A stretch of DNA of 64,000 nucleotides from Rhineura floridana (GCF_030035675.1 NC_084482.1:221983943-222047942); one strand, 5' to 3'; positions 32,491 through 46,822 are shown, counted from the stretch's first letter. The notes: a model not told the origin generated them from the letters alone. Made by a program: numbers and translations.

Positions 32491-34275
32491 CTTCCCACCG
32501 CACTAAATTCTACCCCACCACAGAGAGGGGGTACTCAGCACAACGCTCTTCCTTTGTAATTCAGCAGAACACGAGCCCAAAACGGCTGCTGGGCTGCTGA
32601 CTGAAGGGGACATATAGCCTGAACAGGTTTCCTGAAATGGGAAGAGGGAGGATGTGAAGCAGGAAGGAAGGAAATGGAAGCAGGGCCCCTGGAGGCATTA
32701 GGAACTTAGCACTGAGATCCATAAATGGATCCCCTCCTTTGCCCAGCAAGGAATGTTTCCTAGACCCCGCCCAATTTCAGGTTGAAGGGAGTGGGGGTGA
32801 GGATGATGCGGCATCCCTGGTCCCTCCAACTCTTGCCTCCTCCAGCCATCAGACTCCTGCTGTCACTTCCCACCCACCCCCAGCTGCATGCGCAGCATTT
32901 AGTGATGGGACAGGCAAGTGGGACATGAGGGTGGGCTTATTGAAGCTCACGCTGTCTGTATTGGGGGTGTGGCTGGGAGCACCTTCTCCGCAATCCACGG
33001 CAAAGTCGAGAGCTGACACTGCTGTGGATCGTGGCGCAGGAGCACACCCCTCCCACCCTGAGGAGGGGCCCTTCAGGGGCCCCTTGGCCAGAGCCCAACC
33101 TGGCCACCTTCTGGCGCTGTCCCTGTTTGCTAGATTTGAAAGCTCTCACCTTTCCTTACTTCTCGTAATTCCGTGAAGCCTCGATGTTGTTTGCTAGGGT
33201 GCGTTGTGTGGAGGAAGGCAACCATTGATCCCCCAAGACAGAGGTGCTACTGACTCTCAAAACTGCAGGGTTAAGTACAGTTTGAGTCTCCACTGGGGTA
33301 CATGTAAATTGGGAGGGGAAGTGCAAACGTGACATGCGAAGACAAATGGAGAAATTTGGAATTGTCAGCAGGGGCTCTGGCGTTACCAGATGTGTTTTCT
33401 GATAAGACCCCTGTCTCCCGAGAAATGTTTACTCTGAATTCCTGGCCTTAGGCGATTGACCTCTTACTCCCTAAAAGTCACAAGATCTCACAACCTTTGT
33501 TCAGATGGTCCCATTATTTGTTGGGGGTGTCTGTTTCTTTTTGGTGACACACAAACTCATAAATGCTGGGTTCTTCCCGTGAGAGTCAGGATGGCTTCTG
33601 GCATTTCCAGACACCTCACAGCCGCATCTCTTGTGATGGAGACGGGAACCCTGCATGTTTGGGAAGTGAGACTAACCGGCATTGCACACAGAAGATTGCC
33701 GGTTCCTGTCCCTGCAGACTTCAGCTGCTCCAAGCCCCAGCAGAATACCTTCTCCTGCCAATTCATTATTGGCATAGCCAGTGGCAGAGGGAGATGAGTG
33801 GGGCCCTCCCCCCTAAAAAAAATCCCCAGTCTCACTTCCCCGCCCACTACTGGAAATTAAAATAGGGCTGAAATCTGAAGCACGCCGACTCCATCAAAAT
33901 CAGTAGGATGTAAGAGCACTGATGTGAAATGTAAACATTATTTCTCATTCAGAAATCTAACTTGTGGGAGAAAGCCACATCTCCCCCATGCCCTTTCTGA
34001 GTCTCCCCTCCCCCTCTACTGGTAATGCTCCATGGAGTTGCTGGGAACCCGAAGGCAAAATGCCCGTTGAGTCCAGGGGGAAAAATGGAGCACTGACTTC
34101 CTCATCAGCAGGATCATATCTCCAAAACATTTTCATCAACAACTTCCATACATCTTTTCCCAGACCCCATTAACCAGACTTCAATCATTATATGCAGATG
34201 GCTGTTTTGCTTCAACTTCACTCCGATGGGTCCTAGTTATTGAGGAAATGGCCCCTGTTTTAGGGCTAAGGAGCC

Positions 34276-34371
34276 TGTGGCCCTCCAAATGTTGCTGGAC
34301 TGCAGCTCCCATCATCCCGCGTCGTTGGCCTTGATGTCTGGGGCCAATGGAGTCCAACAAACTCTGGCCAC
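34276..34371. mobile_element. Short palindromic MITE
   Basis: tgtggccctccaaatgttgc at the left and aacaaactctggccac at the right are inverted, with gctggactgcagctcccatc inside. This is the common reptile palindromic type, probably hAT. Confidence 0.6.
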
Positions 34372-35185
34372 ATTCACACCATACATTTATTCCACCCTTA
34401 TTCCGCTTTAAACAGTCCTGGCTTCCCCCAAAGAACCCTGGGAAGTGAAGTTTGAGAAGGGTGCTGAGTGCCGTGAGGAGACTCCAATTTCCCTCTCAGA
34501 GAGCTACAATTCTCAGAGTAGTTTAACAGTCACTCTCTCCTCCCAGAGAACTCTGGGAATTCTATCTCTGTGAAGGGAATTTCGTTATGTGCCTTCAAGT
34601 CGATTACGACTTATGGCAACCCTATGAAGCAGCGACCTCCAATAGCATCTGTCTTGAACCACCCTGTCCAGATCTTGTAAGTTCTGTGGCTTCCTTTATG
34701 GCATCTCTTGTTTAGCCTTCCTCTTTTTCTACTCACAGTGGGGAGGAGAGCCTGGCTGGGAGTCTGTGAGTTCAAATCCCTGCTCGTGGGTGTCAAGGGC
34801 CAGCTAAAGATCACCCCCACAGTGAGTGGCTCAGGGGTTACGTGCCCTGCCACCTGTGCAGCTGTGGGCAAGCTGCATAGCTCCAAGGAGCCCAGTTGCC
34901 CCCCAGCTGGCAGTTGCAGACAAGGAAGGGACTGGCTTGTGCAGCTGTGACAAGCTGAGCAGGCCCTAGGCAGCTGGGGAGGACTAGCCTCAGAGGGAGG
35001 CAATGGTAAAGCCCCTCTGAATACCGCTTACCATGAAATCCCTATTCATAGGGTAGCCATAAGTCAGGATCGACTTGAAGGCAATCCATTTCCATTTTCT
35101 CCTAACAACTCTTCACAAACTACAGTTCCAAAGATTCTTCAGGTGAAGCCATGACTGTTTAAAATGGAATAATGGGGAACTCCAT
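34372..35185. mobile_element. MITE family M2 variant, interrupted by a SINE
   Basis: The left arm (cattcacaccatacatttat; cccaaagaaccctgggaa) and right arm (ttcacaaactacagttcc; tttaaaatggaataatgggg) are complementary in part. They are separated by the composite SINE at 34,571-35,097. Confidence 0.55.
34571..35097 (+). repeat. Composite SINE (S-comp joined to a Deu-like tail)
   Basis: Blocks in order: tgccttcaagtcgattacga; cagatcttgtaagttc; tttctactcacagtggggag; a tRNA-like head ending gagttcaaatccc; a 160-bp body (gtgagtggctcaggggttac) shared with 46,222; then the Deu-like tail ending gcaatccatttcc. At least two SINE units are fused. Confidence 0.65.
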
Positions 35186-36355
35186 GCTTTGCGGATATTA
35201 TGGACGATGACAAAGACAAATAATTGGGTGTTAGAACAAATTAAATCAGAACTATCACCAAGCTAAAATGATGAAACTGGGAACGGGAACTACACCAACA
35301 CACATGTAACTTAGACACTTCACTGGAATTTCCTACCAATGTTTTATCCTGAAGATGTGTATGGTTCAAAGGGCACCCTTTAAAGGGAAGCAGCTATTCT
35401 AAGAGTTTATTCCTCTGCTGAGCAAAGAAAACACTCATGTTTAGAAGCCCTTGAACACCTTAATTTTTCAAAAGCTCAGAATTATTAGCCTTGTTGAATT
35501 TGCAAAACAGAGAACAGTATTATTCCAGTTATCCCCTTTGTAATACATTAAGAAATTCTAATCTCTTAATCTGTCTATTACTTCCAAAGAGAAAGCAAAA
35601 TAAATGCATTATTGCTAACCACATTCATAAACTACGCAATTATTACCAAGAACAAGCAGTAAATCTTGGCCTTCTTAACTAAGAACTGCTTTGCAAAATC
35701 CCACCCTATCTCCAAGAGCACCCAATAGATGCCCACAGGGGTTCAGAAGTGGCACACGAACGTCCAGCTCTGTCCCTGTTTTTTCCCCACAGCATGTACT
35801 TACATATACAGAGTGAAAATATTAGTCCTTCCTCTTGTCTGTATTCAAAGCTTGCCAACCATTTTCAACAGGTGACACCGAGTTCTGGTGTTTCTCCAAC
35901 AGTTGTTGGGAACCTCTAGATCCCCCCACCCCCAAAAAAACACTAACGGGTCAGCATCTCCTCAGAGTGAACATGCTCCAACCGTGAATGGGCTCCAGGC
36001 TCTTTGTAGTTCCAGAAGTCCATTTCTGTGCCTTTCTTAGCTTCATGAAATCTTCTTTGAGAAGTGACAAGAATGGCAGACAGGATTCTAAATGTTGCTG
36101 CACTAAACGTATGTACAGTTCAGGGCTGCTAGCTATATTTGGAGACTTGCTTCTTTGCTTGCTAAAGGCCAGTCATGTTACTACCGCTGGGTGAATATGC
36201 TTCCATAATGGCCTTTGAGGGCTGTAATATGTTTCTTCAATGCGCCACCCAAAGAAGAAATAGGTCAGAGTTTTACTGCTGGGTAGAAGAGGGATGCTCT
36301 TTTATCCTTTCTGAATTCAGCAAGAAATATAAATACTTCTAGCAGTGTGATATTT

Positions 36356-37996
<1,641 letters not shown>

Positions 37997-38253
37997 TTAC
38001 CTGTCCCACACCTGATGTCACATGTGGCATGGATTGAGGCAAACAGCCTCACAGCCCGTTAGGAACCTTGCCGGGCCTAATTTTGCCTGCAGGCTGGAAG
38101 CATCAGCTGCTGCAAAACCTAAGAGTCCGTGTCTCCTTGCAGAGGAGGGAGCCTATTCAGGGTACCACTCCAAGAAGGTGCTGGGGTTCCCTTTCAGACC
38201 CTGTAAGCTGACACTGTTGTTATTGCCCTTTACGTTGATTTTATTCTTACTGC

Positions 38254-38417
38254 CAGGGCCGTGGAGTCGGAGTTGTGAGCAATTTTGGGTGGAGTCGGTA
38301 GAAATGTGCCGACTCCGACTTCAAAATAAAACTAATGTTTTAATATTAATATTAATGGAGTCGGACAGTAGAGAAATAGAGGAGTCGAAGGTCTGATGTA
38401 CCGATTCCACAGCCCTG
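38254..38417. mobile_element. hAT-like MITE, 164 bp, copy B only
   Basis: Ends CAGGGCCGTGGAGTCGG and CCACAGCCCTG. Target repeats CTTACTGC (38246-38253) and CTTACTAC (38418-38425) agree at 7 of 8 positions. Copy A lacks it. It sits in the ZNF-B intron. Confidence 0.85.
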
Positions 38418-39299
38418 CTTACTACCATGCTTACAGTGTCCATGCTTTGAGAGGCTGATTCGCAGGCAATGGGGCAGAATGCAGCATTCAATGAATCAGT
38501 TTGGCTTCCACACCCCTTTCCAAGCTTAACGTTAGCGAGGGACGCTTTCCTTCCCAAGGAAGGCTTTTGGTGATAACGGGGACAGGCATGAGCTAGTGGC
38601 TCTTTGGCAAGCCAAGCCTGAGAGCAGGGCAAGTAAGCTGCGTTAATAACTCTGGGGGGCAGAAATGGGCCAGAGCTGAAGGCCATCTTAAGCTTGGGGT
38701 GTGCGTGGATTTCTACTGCTCCTTCCTAATGTCTTGCATTGCTGTTTAGTTCTCTTTTTCCAGCATCTTCAGTAGGACATTGCACGGGAAGAGTTGTTAA
38801 TCTTTGCAAACTCTCCCTGGTGGCCATACATCTCTCTCTCTCTTTCTCTGATGGAGATTCTGTCACTGCTTTCTTTATAGGCTTGCAACGCTTGGGGTCC
38901 TCCTTGATTCATCCCTTTCATCTCATACCTAAGCCCGTCCTACGCTCTGGGTGCTTCTCCCATTTCTGCTTCTCCAAGTTCCATCCCTTTCCCCACCATG
39001 ATAGCTGCTGAAACCCAGAACAGTCTCTGCAGACCTTTGTTCTGGACTAATGTCCACTACAATAATGCCTTCTCTTCTGGGCCCACTTCTGACCTTAATT
39101 TTCTGGGGGCTTCTTCTCTCTCCTACCTCTATGGTGGTAAAACCATTTATCTTCCCCAATATATATACAATGTATTTAATAAACATAAATACATTATAAT
39201 ATTAACACACTCATACAAAACACTTACTATTCATAAACCCATACAAAACCACCACTAATGCCTTGGGAAGGAAAGTAACAAGTCCACTGCTGTCTAGAC

Positions 39300-39689
39300 C
39301 AGTAGTGTAGTGGCAAATTCAGAAGTGCAGGGTCCCTTCATGACAGTCACAGCCACGCCCCTCCCCTTACTTCTGCTGTACTCCTGAGAGCATGCCTTCT
39401 CCCGCAATAATAGGTGTCCCTAGGAGCGAATCAGCATGAAAGGGGAGGGTGTTAACTACTGAGAAGTGTCTTATCAGTGGCTGACTCACCTTCCATCACT
39501 CTGATTGGCTCCAATCAGCAGGAAAGGACAAGGAAGCATGTTAGAAGACTCTTCTCAATGGCTAACACACTCCCCTTTCATGCCGATTGGCTCTTAGGAT
39601 GCTGGAGACATAGGGACCCTGCTGGGACCCTGCTCCCCAAAATGTAAGAGGTCTAAGACCCCCTGAGACCCTGAATGACTACACCACTG
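39300..39689. mobile_element. hAT-like MITE, family M1, complete
   Basis: 390 bp with ends CAGTAGTGTAGTGGC and GACTACACCACTG and perfect 8-bp target repeats GTCTAGAC at 39292-39299 and 39690-39697. It lies in opposite orientation to the 27,249 copy. It predates the duplication, because copy A keeps its right part and the right-hand target repeat. Confidence 0.92.
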
Positions 39690-39701
39690 GTCTAGACAGA
39701 T

Positions 39702-40390
39702 CAAGGCTTGCATGAATTTAGCCTACGAATCATTCAAGGTACCTGTGCCAAAACATACGCCAGCCCACTCAGCCAGGTCAAGAGCAACATGGGACAGCCT
39801 CTTCTGAAAATAACACACCTATGTGGGTTTTGTAGGGCTGCGATGGGAGCCACATCAGCTATGTTTCTTAAGCACTACAAAATATGCTCAAACCAGGGCA
39901 ACACAGTCTGCACAGATAACACTAATCCTGGCATGACTGCATTGGCTACCACTTCTTTTCTTGGCCCAGTTCAGACTGCTGGTTTTGACCTACAAAGCCT
40001 TATGCGGCTCAGGACCCCAGTATCTCTGGGACTGCTTCTCCCCAGATGAACCCACTCAGACCCTGCGTTTGTTATCTGAGACCCTCCTCTGTGTGCCCCT
40101 TCTGAGGGAGGCGGAGTGACACACAAAAGAGGCCTTCTCCGTGGTGGCTCCCCATATGTGGAATGTTCTCCTCAGAGAGGGATGCCTGGTACGATCACTA
40201 TCTGGTTTTTGGAGCCAGGCTAAAATATTTATATTTTTCCCAGCCTTTGCACCTTAATTTTCTGCTCATCTTTTTGTTGGGGGGGGGGGTTAGAGTTTGG
40301 ATCTGCTCTTTTATATGTATTATTGGTACATTTTAGGTTACTTTAACTCTGGTTACACTTGTTTTTAATGCTTATATTTGTAAACAACAA
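39702..40390 (+). repeat. L2-clade LINE 3' part (copy B)
   Basis: Counterpart of 19,270-19,925, with the same start (gcttgcatgaatttagc) and the same broken RT end. Confidence 0.7.
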
Positions 40391-40749
40391 CACAAGTCTG
40401 CTTTTGGTAGACAAGTCCTGCAAGCACTGTTTTCAGGCAGCTGTTCTCTGATTTTCCTGTCCTAACATCCCACATGCCTCTGTGGTGTTGAATGGAGGGC
40501 AAGGACCCCCCTCTTGGGGTTCAGCCACCATCTCATTCATGGGCATAGCTACACAAAATGGCTACTCCAAAATGGAGGAGGAGGTGTGCTGCTCTTCTTA
40601 AAATGTCTATTACATCTGTGAGCCCTGGACTTGCCGTGAACTGTTCAAAAAGAGAAAGCAACACTTGCATTTCCTGGCACTGGACGCTAGAGGAAAGTCC
40701 CGACTCTGGCAACGTGATGATAGCAGCGGCCATAGGAGTGAGGTTGCCA

Positions 40750-41430
40750 ATTTGCAAGAGACAGGTTCAACGTTCTTGTGTTAATTCAGAAAGCCCGAAA
40801 CAGCTTGGGCCCAGAACTGTTTTAAGGACCTTCTGATCCCTTACGTTCCACCTCAATCACTGAAATCCTCTGACGGGACACTTTGTGGTTCTCCATGCCC
40901 CTGAGGTTCAGTCAGCCTTTACTTGGAACCGGGGTTTATACTAAAAGCAGCCAGCACGCTGCCTGCCCCCAAACTATTCAAGGAATTAGTCGCATAATAT
41001 ACCATTAGGAGGGCTTTTTTGGTGACAGTACTCACCAGTACGGAGTACAGCAGGGCCCCACTCATACGGCGGGTTACGTTCCGGACCCCCGCTGTAAAGC
41101 GAAAAACGCTGTAAAAGCGGAACAAGTTGGGTAGTTGGGTGCTGCAGGAAGCCCTTGACCTTACCAACGTGATGACAATAGCGATCATAGAAGTGAGGCT
41201 GCCAATTTGCAAGAGACAGGTTCTTGTGTTAATCCAGAAAGCCCGAAACAGCTTGGGCCCAGAACTGTTTTAAGGACCTTCTGATCCCTTACGTTCCACC
41301 TCAATCACTGAAATCCTCTGACGGGACACTTTGTGGTTCTCCATGCCCCTGAGGTTCCGTCGGCCTTTACTTGGAACCGGGGTTTATACTAAAAGCAGCC
41401 AGCACGCTGCCTGCCCCCAAACTATTCAAG
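40750..41430. repeat. Local tandem duplication inside copy B
   Basis: The block tttgcaagagacaggtt...ctgcccccaaactattcaagg occurs twice (from about 40,750 and from about 41,209). The first unit continues into a half copy of the Tc1/mariner MITE (41,048-41,126) and is almost identical to copy A. The second unit leads into DNA without the MITE. Confidence 0.85.
41048..41126. mobile_element. Half of the Tc1/mariner-like MITE
   Basis: Left part only of the element at 20,626, breaking off at gcggaacaag where the second tandem unit begins. Confidence 0.8.
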
Positions 41431-41752
41431 GCATTGAAAAATGGAAATGAAATGGAAATGGATTGCCTTCAAGGAATTAGTCCCATAATATACCATTAGA
41501 AGGACTTTTTTGGTCACACCAGTATGGAGTACAAGCACCTCTCTTTGTTGGCTGCCCATGCCAGCCATTTTATGCTGGGACCCACAGTCGTATTTTTATC
41601 AAGATATGAGTACTGGAACATCATTTTTGACTGGAAAAAAAAAGCACTGACTAGTACTATAAGGTTATAAAGATTTGAATGGAAGAAGTATTTATCTTCA
41701 TTTTCTGTCTCTTTCCATCTTTTCTCATCTATTTCTTTTTTTAGAAACTACC

Positions 41753-41985
41753 TTGGAAAAATGGAAATGGACTGCCTTCAAGTTGATCCCGCCTTATGGT
41801 GACCTTATGAATAGGGCTTTCATGGTAAGTGGTATTCAGAGGTGGCTTACCATTGCCTTCCTCTGAGGCTCAGAGGCAGTGACAGGCCCAAGGTCACTTC
41901 ATGGCTGTGTGGGGATTTGAACCCTGGTCTCCCAAGTCGTAGTCCAACACTCTAACCACTACACCACACTGGCTCTCTAGAAACT
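41753..41985 (-). repeat. tRNA-headed SINE, copy B only
   Basis: Complete inverted SINE. agaaactac occurs before it (about 41,743) and after it (about 41,978) as a target repeat. Copy A has the empty site. A 20-bp scrap of the same tail lies at 41,455-41,475. Confidence 0.85.
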
Positions 41986-42736
41986 ACATTATTCCTTCTT
42001 AAATTTTTTGACACTGCACAAAACGTGCCGAGCTGCACGTTAGAATAAACCTTGCTTGGGACTGCACCCATAGTGTGTGGCTGGACCTGCCCTGTGGAAC
42101 TCTCTGCTGTGTTCCTGACTCCTTTTAGGGATATCTTAAAAACAGCGTTATTCAGATGGGCCTTTGCAATGTGCATTCTTTTCTTTTTTTACCAGCCAAT
42201 ATTTATTGATGTTTTGTTGCTGCTGGTGTATACAGCTTTGTTGCATTCTCCCAAAAGCATGGTTTAAAAATATTTAAATATTTATTAAAAAAAAAACACC
42301 AAAACGTAACGGGAGTGAGGCTAAAGGTGTGGAAAGGCAGCGACAGAAGAGAGCCTGAGAAAGGCGGCTGCATATGAGCTTTTTCCTTTTAATTTGGACA
42401 GAGCTAAACCAGCAGCTGGACCCATCCAAGTCCAACATGGCCTAGTAAGTTTGACGCAGCAGGAGGCATCAGTGAGAAATCTTCCTTAAACTCTCATACT
42501 GATTCCAGCACCATGTTGATGAACACTCTGCGCTCTGGTCTTCCTCCCATTCTGTCACCTTTCAGGTTGGGGACACTATTATCATTATCGTTATTATTAT
42601 TAATTAGATTTATATCCCACCCTTTCTCCCAGCAGGAGTCCAGGGCGGCAAACAAAAGCACTAAAAACACTTCAGTGCTTGACACCTTCCTCCCTGTTCC
42701 AGCAAAGGGGGAAATCCCAGGAGGGGCATTAATTCT

Positions 42737-43597
42737 CTGATCGGATGGTGGATATATACCCTGTCCTGGACGGGGTTACACTCCCCCTAAAGGAGCGGGT
42801 TCGTAGTCTGGGAGTCTTTTTAGACTCTTCCCTCTCACTTGAGGCTCAAGTAGCCTCGGTGGCAAGGAATGCGTTCTACCAGCTTCGGTTGGTAGCCCAG
42901 CTACGTCCCTATTTGAGTAAAGAGGACCTTACATCAGTGGTACATGCTCTGGTAACCTCGCATTTGGATTACTGCAATGCGCTCTACGTAGGGCTACCTC
43001 TGAAGACAGTTCGGAAGCTACAGCTAGTGCAAAATGCACTAGTGCAAAATGCGGCAGCCAGACTGCTAACAAGAACTAAGCGGTCTGAGCATATAACACC
43101 TGTTCTAGCCCGCTTGCACTGGCTGCCAATATGCTTCCGGGCTAGATTCAAAGTGTTGGTGTTAACCTATAAAGCCTTATACGGTGCGGGACCACGATAC
43201 CTGTTGGAACGCCTCTCCCGATATGAACCGGCCCGTACACTACGTTCTACTATGAAGGCCCTCCTCCGGGTTCCAACTCATAGAGAGGCCCGGAGGGTGG
43301 TGACAAGATCTAGGGCCTTCTCAGTGGTGGCCCCCAAACTATGGAACAGTCTCCCTGAGGAAGTGCGCTTGGTGCCGACACTGCTTTCTTTTCGGCGTCA
43401 AGTTAAAACCTTCCTTTTCTCTGAAGCATTTTAATTTAATGTTAATTTAATTTTAAAATTTTGCTGTAATTGATTTTAGATTGTCTTTGTTTTATTGTAT
43501 CATATTGTGATTTATTGTATTTTCTATGTTCACCGCCCAGAGAGCTATTGCTAGTCGGGCGGTATATAAGTTTAACAAATAAAATAAATAAATAAAT
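42737..43597 (+). repeat. L2/CR1-clade LINE, 5'-truncated, open RT C-terminus
   Basis: A 229-codon frame (42,745-43,434) reads LGVFLDSSLSLEAQVASVAR, LDYCNALYVGLPLKTVRKLQ, HWLPICFRARFKVLVLTYKA and ends at a stop. This is the reverse transcriptase end of an L2/CR1-clade LINE. The 3' tail ends gggcggtatataagtttaac and (AAAT)n. Target repeats AATTCT lie at 42731-42736 and 43598-43603. Copy A has the empty site near 21,570. The open frame makes it the youngest LINE piece here, but it lacks the 5' part. Confidence 0.9.
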
Positions 43598-43846
43598 AAT
43601 TCTGAGGTGGCTCTGGGCCTTTGGCCTGCTCAGCCTAGTGGAGGGTGGGACTGATTCAGCGTTCACACCCCGTATAAAAGTTGCGAAGAAAGAAACCCAG
43701 TGTGAGGGAGATGCCGTGTGCTCTACAAATGGGCATGAATTCACAGCCTGTTTGGTCAAGCCAGTCCTGGGTGAGAACGCAAGGAGCCCACCAGCCCTCC
43801 AAGGAAGACCCTCAATCCCTAAGCAGCAAAGGGTCCCACCACATAC

Positions 43847-43907
43847 CTGAGCAGCTGCTTGCAGATCCTTCTTCTTTCTTGAGACCTTTGACAAATGGAC
43901 CGTCCAT
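43847..43907 (-). CDS. ZNF-B, predicted first coding exon (61 bp)
   Basis: Between the acceptor CTCCTCTCCTAG and the donor CAG|GTATGT the exon reads MDGPFVKGLKK, EEGSASSCS and one base, ending in phase 1. It joins the finger exon at 37,833 to give a Gly codon and then [11 protein letters not shown]. It is 6 bp longer than in ZNF-A and stays in frame. The conserved ATG, splice sites and phase in both paralogues support it. The upstream non-coding exon was not found. Confidence 0.62.
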
Positions 43908-44065
43908 CTAGGAGAGGAGATCAGATCAGGTTTGGAGCAAGCAGACGGGCTAGTAACTTCTGACTGATCCAAGCTTTCCACAGCAACCCCTTCCTATATG
44001 TCCCCCCCAAGTGGGCAAGAGAAGGTAAGATGAAGCCCCTCTGACTCCTGCACATGGGGAAGGTC

Positions 44066-44140
44066 CATGGCTCAGTCAGTAGAACATCTGCTTTGCATGC
44101 AGAAGGTCCCAGGTTCAAACCCAGAGATGCGAAGGCCCGG
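44066..44140 (+). repeat. tRNA-Ala-like SINE head (copy B)
   Basis: Counterpart of 22,034. Positions 44,830-45,200 beyond the duplication hold nothing I can name. Confidence 0.65.
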
Positions 44141-45211
44141 GAAAAAAACACGGACAAACCTTTTTAAAAAGTCCATTCATTTGTCCATAATTTTCTCTTC
44201 CGAAATGTGTACATTTTGTTAACATTGCAATATCCCCGACACGTTCAAACTGCTCTGAAACTGGACGAGAAATGCTCCCCTTCCCCCCCCTCCACCCAGT
44301 AACCTTTTACAATGCTTATTTTTGCACTTCCAAATCCTTCTCTAATACTATATTTTTAAAATGATTTAATACTAATATTTTGGGATCATTCAATACTTGC
44401 AAGATGGATTTGACCCTTCTGCATCTAGCACTTTTTAATATCAACAGCTGTAAGAAAACTGCCTGCTATTCCCTATGCATGGCACTTTTAAGGAACTGTC
44501 CGTGGATTATATTATATTGTATATTAATATCAGACTGGGCTGGAAAGGTTTATTGTGCCTGAATCAGACACTGGATTTATGCATTTTAGCAACTGATAAA
44601 TAATATCAACAGATATTGCGTGTTAAGGATTGATAAAGGATTTTTAAAAGTTAGAATGTTTGTCTAAGTAACAGCTATAGTATGTTTTGAAATGAATTGG
44701 AACTAGATGGCAGTAATCCTTTCATCAGTAACATCCAGTTCTTGTATAGCTATTCTTGGGCTATGAACCATGTTGGAGAATTTGTGGAAATGCAGCATTC
44801 AAATAAAAGTATTTTTTTGTTATTTCTGGCAGAGTTAGGTTAAGAAAGCTCCCTGCGCAAAGGTCTTCCCAGTAGTATGTCGCTCAAAACGGGTTTTTAA
44901 AACCTGTCGAAGCAGCCAGAAGTACAACCGGAGGAGCTTTGGGGAGGGTCAGATTGTCCTCTGTAGCTGGGGTGGGTTGTGAATGAATCCGGCTGAGAGG
45001 ATTTGGTTGCCACTTAGAGGGTCTCCGAGTCCTCAAGCACCTTTAAGACCCCAAAATAAACAGATATATAAATATAAATAAATATCAGAATCCCCTAATG
45101 TACAGAATATCTGCTTCACTGAGGTTTGCAAGCACCTGATCAGTTCCCTGAAGAAGGAGGGTTTGTTTTTCATTTTCTGTTGGGAAAGAGGCAGGTTGAG
45201 CCTGAATGCAG

Positions 45212-45416
45212 ATCCACACCATACCTTTAAAGCACATTCAAGTTGCATTTAAGGCATGTGACTTCCCCCAAAGCATCCTGGGAACCATAGTTTCCCCCTC
45301 ACAGCTATGGCTCCCACCACCCTTAACAAACTACAGTTCCCGTGATTCTGTGGTGGGATTCATGGGCTTGGAACGTGCATTGAATGTGCTTTAAATGCAT
45401 GGTGCGGAGGGGTCTG
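45212..45416. mobile_element. MITE family M2, best copy
   Basis: Ends gcagatccacaccatacctt and gcatggtgcggaggggtctg are inverted. Inner arms (ccaaagcatcctgggaacca against ctacagttcccgtgattctg) also pair. About 205 bp and non-coding. Confidence 0.7.
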
Positions 45417-45599
45417 CCCTGAGATCAGCCTTTTGATTTCTGCCTCCCTTTGCGGGCTGGGCTCCCCTGCCCTCTCCCAGCCCTTCCATCGCCCCCTCCT
45501 CTGCCTTACCTTCCCATCCAGCCACCCTCCGGTCACAGGAGTGGTGGGCTGGGGGCTCCTCCTTCCCTGCACCCAGAGACCCTCTAGAAGCATCATCAT

Positions 45600-45780
45600 C
45601 TAGCTTTTTTATGCCGAGTCGGGCCACCGGCCCATCTAGCTCAGCAATGTCGACACCAAGTTGCAGGGCCTCCCCAGGGGTTTTCAGGCAAGGGTCTCTC
45701 GCAGCCAAGGCTCCCTGGAGAGGCTCCCGCCTTTGGGGAACTTCTGCATGCAAAGCAACTGCTCTGCCACTAAGGAGCCG
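45600..45780 (-). repeat. tRNA-Ala-like SINE
   Basis: Inverted copy: ggcccatctagctcagcaat, a central part, then cttctgcatgcaaagcaact and gctctgccac. Positions 45,780-46,220 have a protein-like look in several frames but no domain. Confidence 0.65.
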
Positions 45781-46221
45781 GGGGCCCTTCCCCAAAGGGA
45801 GCCTCACCCTTGGGATGATGCACCTTGGGGAAGGGTGGTCTCCTGTATTCTCTTCTCAGCGCCCCTTTTTTCCAATCAGCAGCTGCCTTCCTCCTCATGG
45901 CTCACTTTGGGCTGAACTGGGGGGTCCGCATGCATCTCCTCATCTGGACCTGCACCTTTCCTCCTCTGGGAGGACTTCCTTCCTGCAGAGCACACGCCAA
46001 CATGCCTGCACACACTCCCTACCTTGGGAAAGGTAGACTCTCCTGCACTGCTACTTCCCTGCAATCTTCCAAAATGGAGGAGGAAGTGGCTCTCTCCTTC
46101 TGCCCCCTCCTCCTAGCCCTCTCTAGGAATGCAAGCACTGGTTTTAACCCTTGGAAAACCTCCCCTCCAAAAAACCTGTCTATCAAGAGATTCCTTTCTC
46201 TTGTGGGGAGAAGCACAGCTG

Positions 46222-46455
46222 GTATAGCACAGTGAGGAGGAGAGCCTGGCTGGGAGTCCAGAGCCTGTGAGTTCAAATCCCCCTCGTGTCAAGGGCCAGC
46301 TAAAGATCACCCCCACAGTGAGTGGCTCAGGGGTTACGTGCCCTGCCACCTGTGCAGCTGTGGGCAAGCTGCATAGTCCCAAGGAGCCCAGTTGCCCCCC
46401 AGCTGGCGGTTGCGGACAAGGAAAGGGCTGGCTTGTGCAGCTGTGGCAAGCATCC
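46222..46455 (+). repeat. tRNA-headed SINE with S-comp body
   Basis: ggtatagcacagtgaggagg is the A-box end and gagttcaaatcccc the B box. The next 160 bp match 34,790-34,950. It ends abruptly at gtggcaagc. A further tRNA-Ala-like SINE scrap lies at 46,584-46,640. Confidence 0.65.
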
Positions 46456-46822
46456 TCTTCTCACAGTTCCATCTGGTATTTGGAAGCACATCGCCTCTGG
46501 GCATGGAGGCAGAGCACAGGCATTTAATTGTGGATTGACAAGGCAGGGGTGGGAGGTATAAAATGAAAAGCCCTCTGGCAAGGGTCATAGCGCAGTAGCA
46601 GCACATCTGTGTTGCATGCCAAAGGTCTCAGATACTACTAGACCCATTACTACTAGCCCAGGGGTTTCCAAACAGTGGTCTGTGGATTTATGGTTGAAAG
46701 CAGGAAATGGCACTTGCATCTATTGCTTCTCTTTATTTTTTTCATGTTGTATTTTCATTGTATTACATTTTAAATCTATAGAATGCAATATATAACAAAT
46801 AAAAAGGTGCAATTAAAAATAC

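Noticed and set aside
32739-33176. 145-codon plus-strand frame
   Set aside because: No recognisable domain, splice context or similarity to a neighbour. A chance frame in GC-mixed DNA.
43442-43981. 179-codon minus frame upstream of ZNF-B
   Set aside because: It crosses the splice sites of the short exon in another frame and runs into LINE tail sequence.
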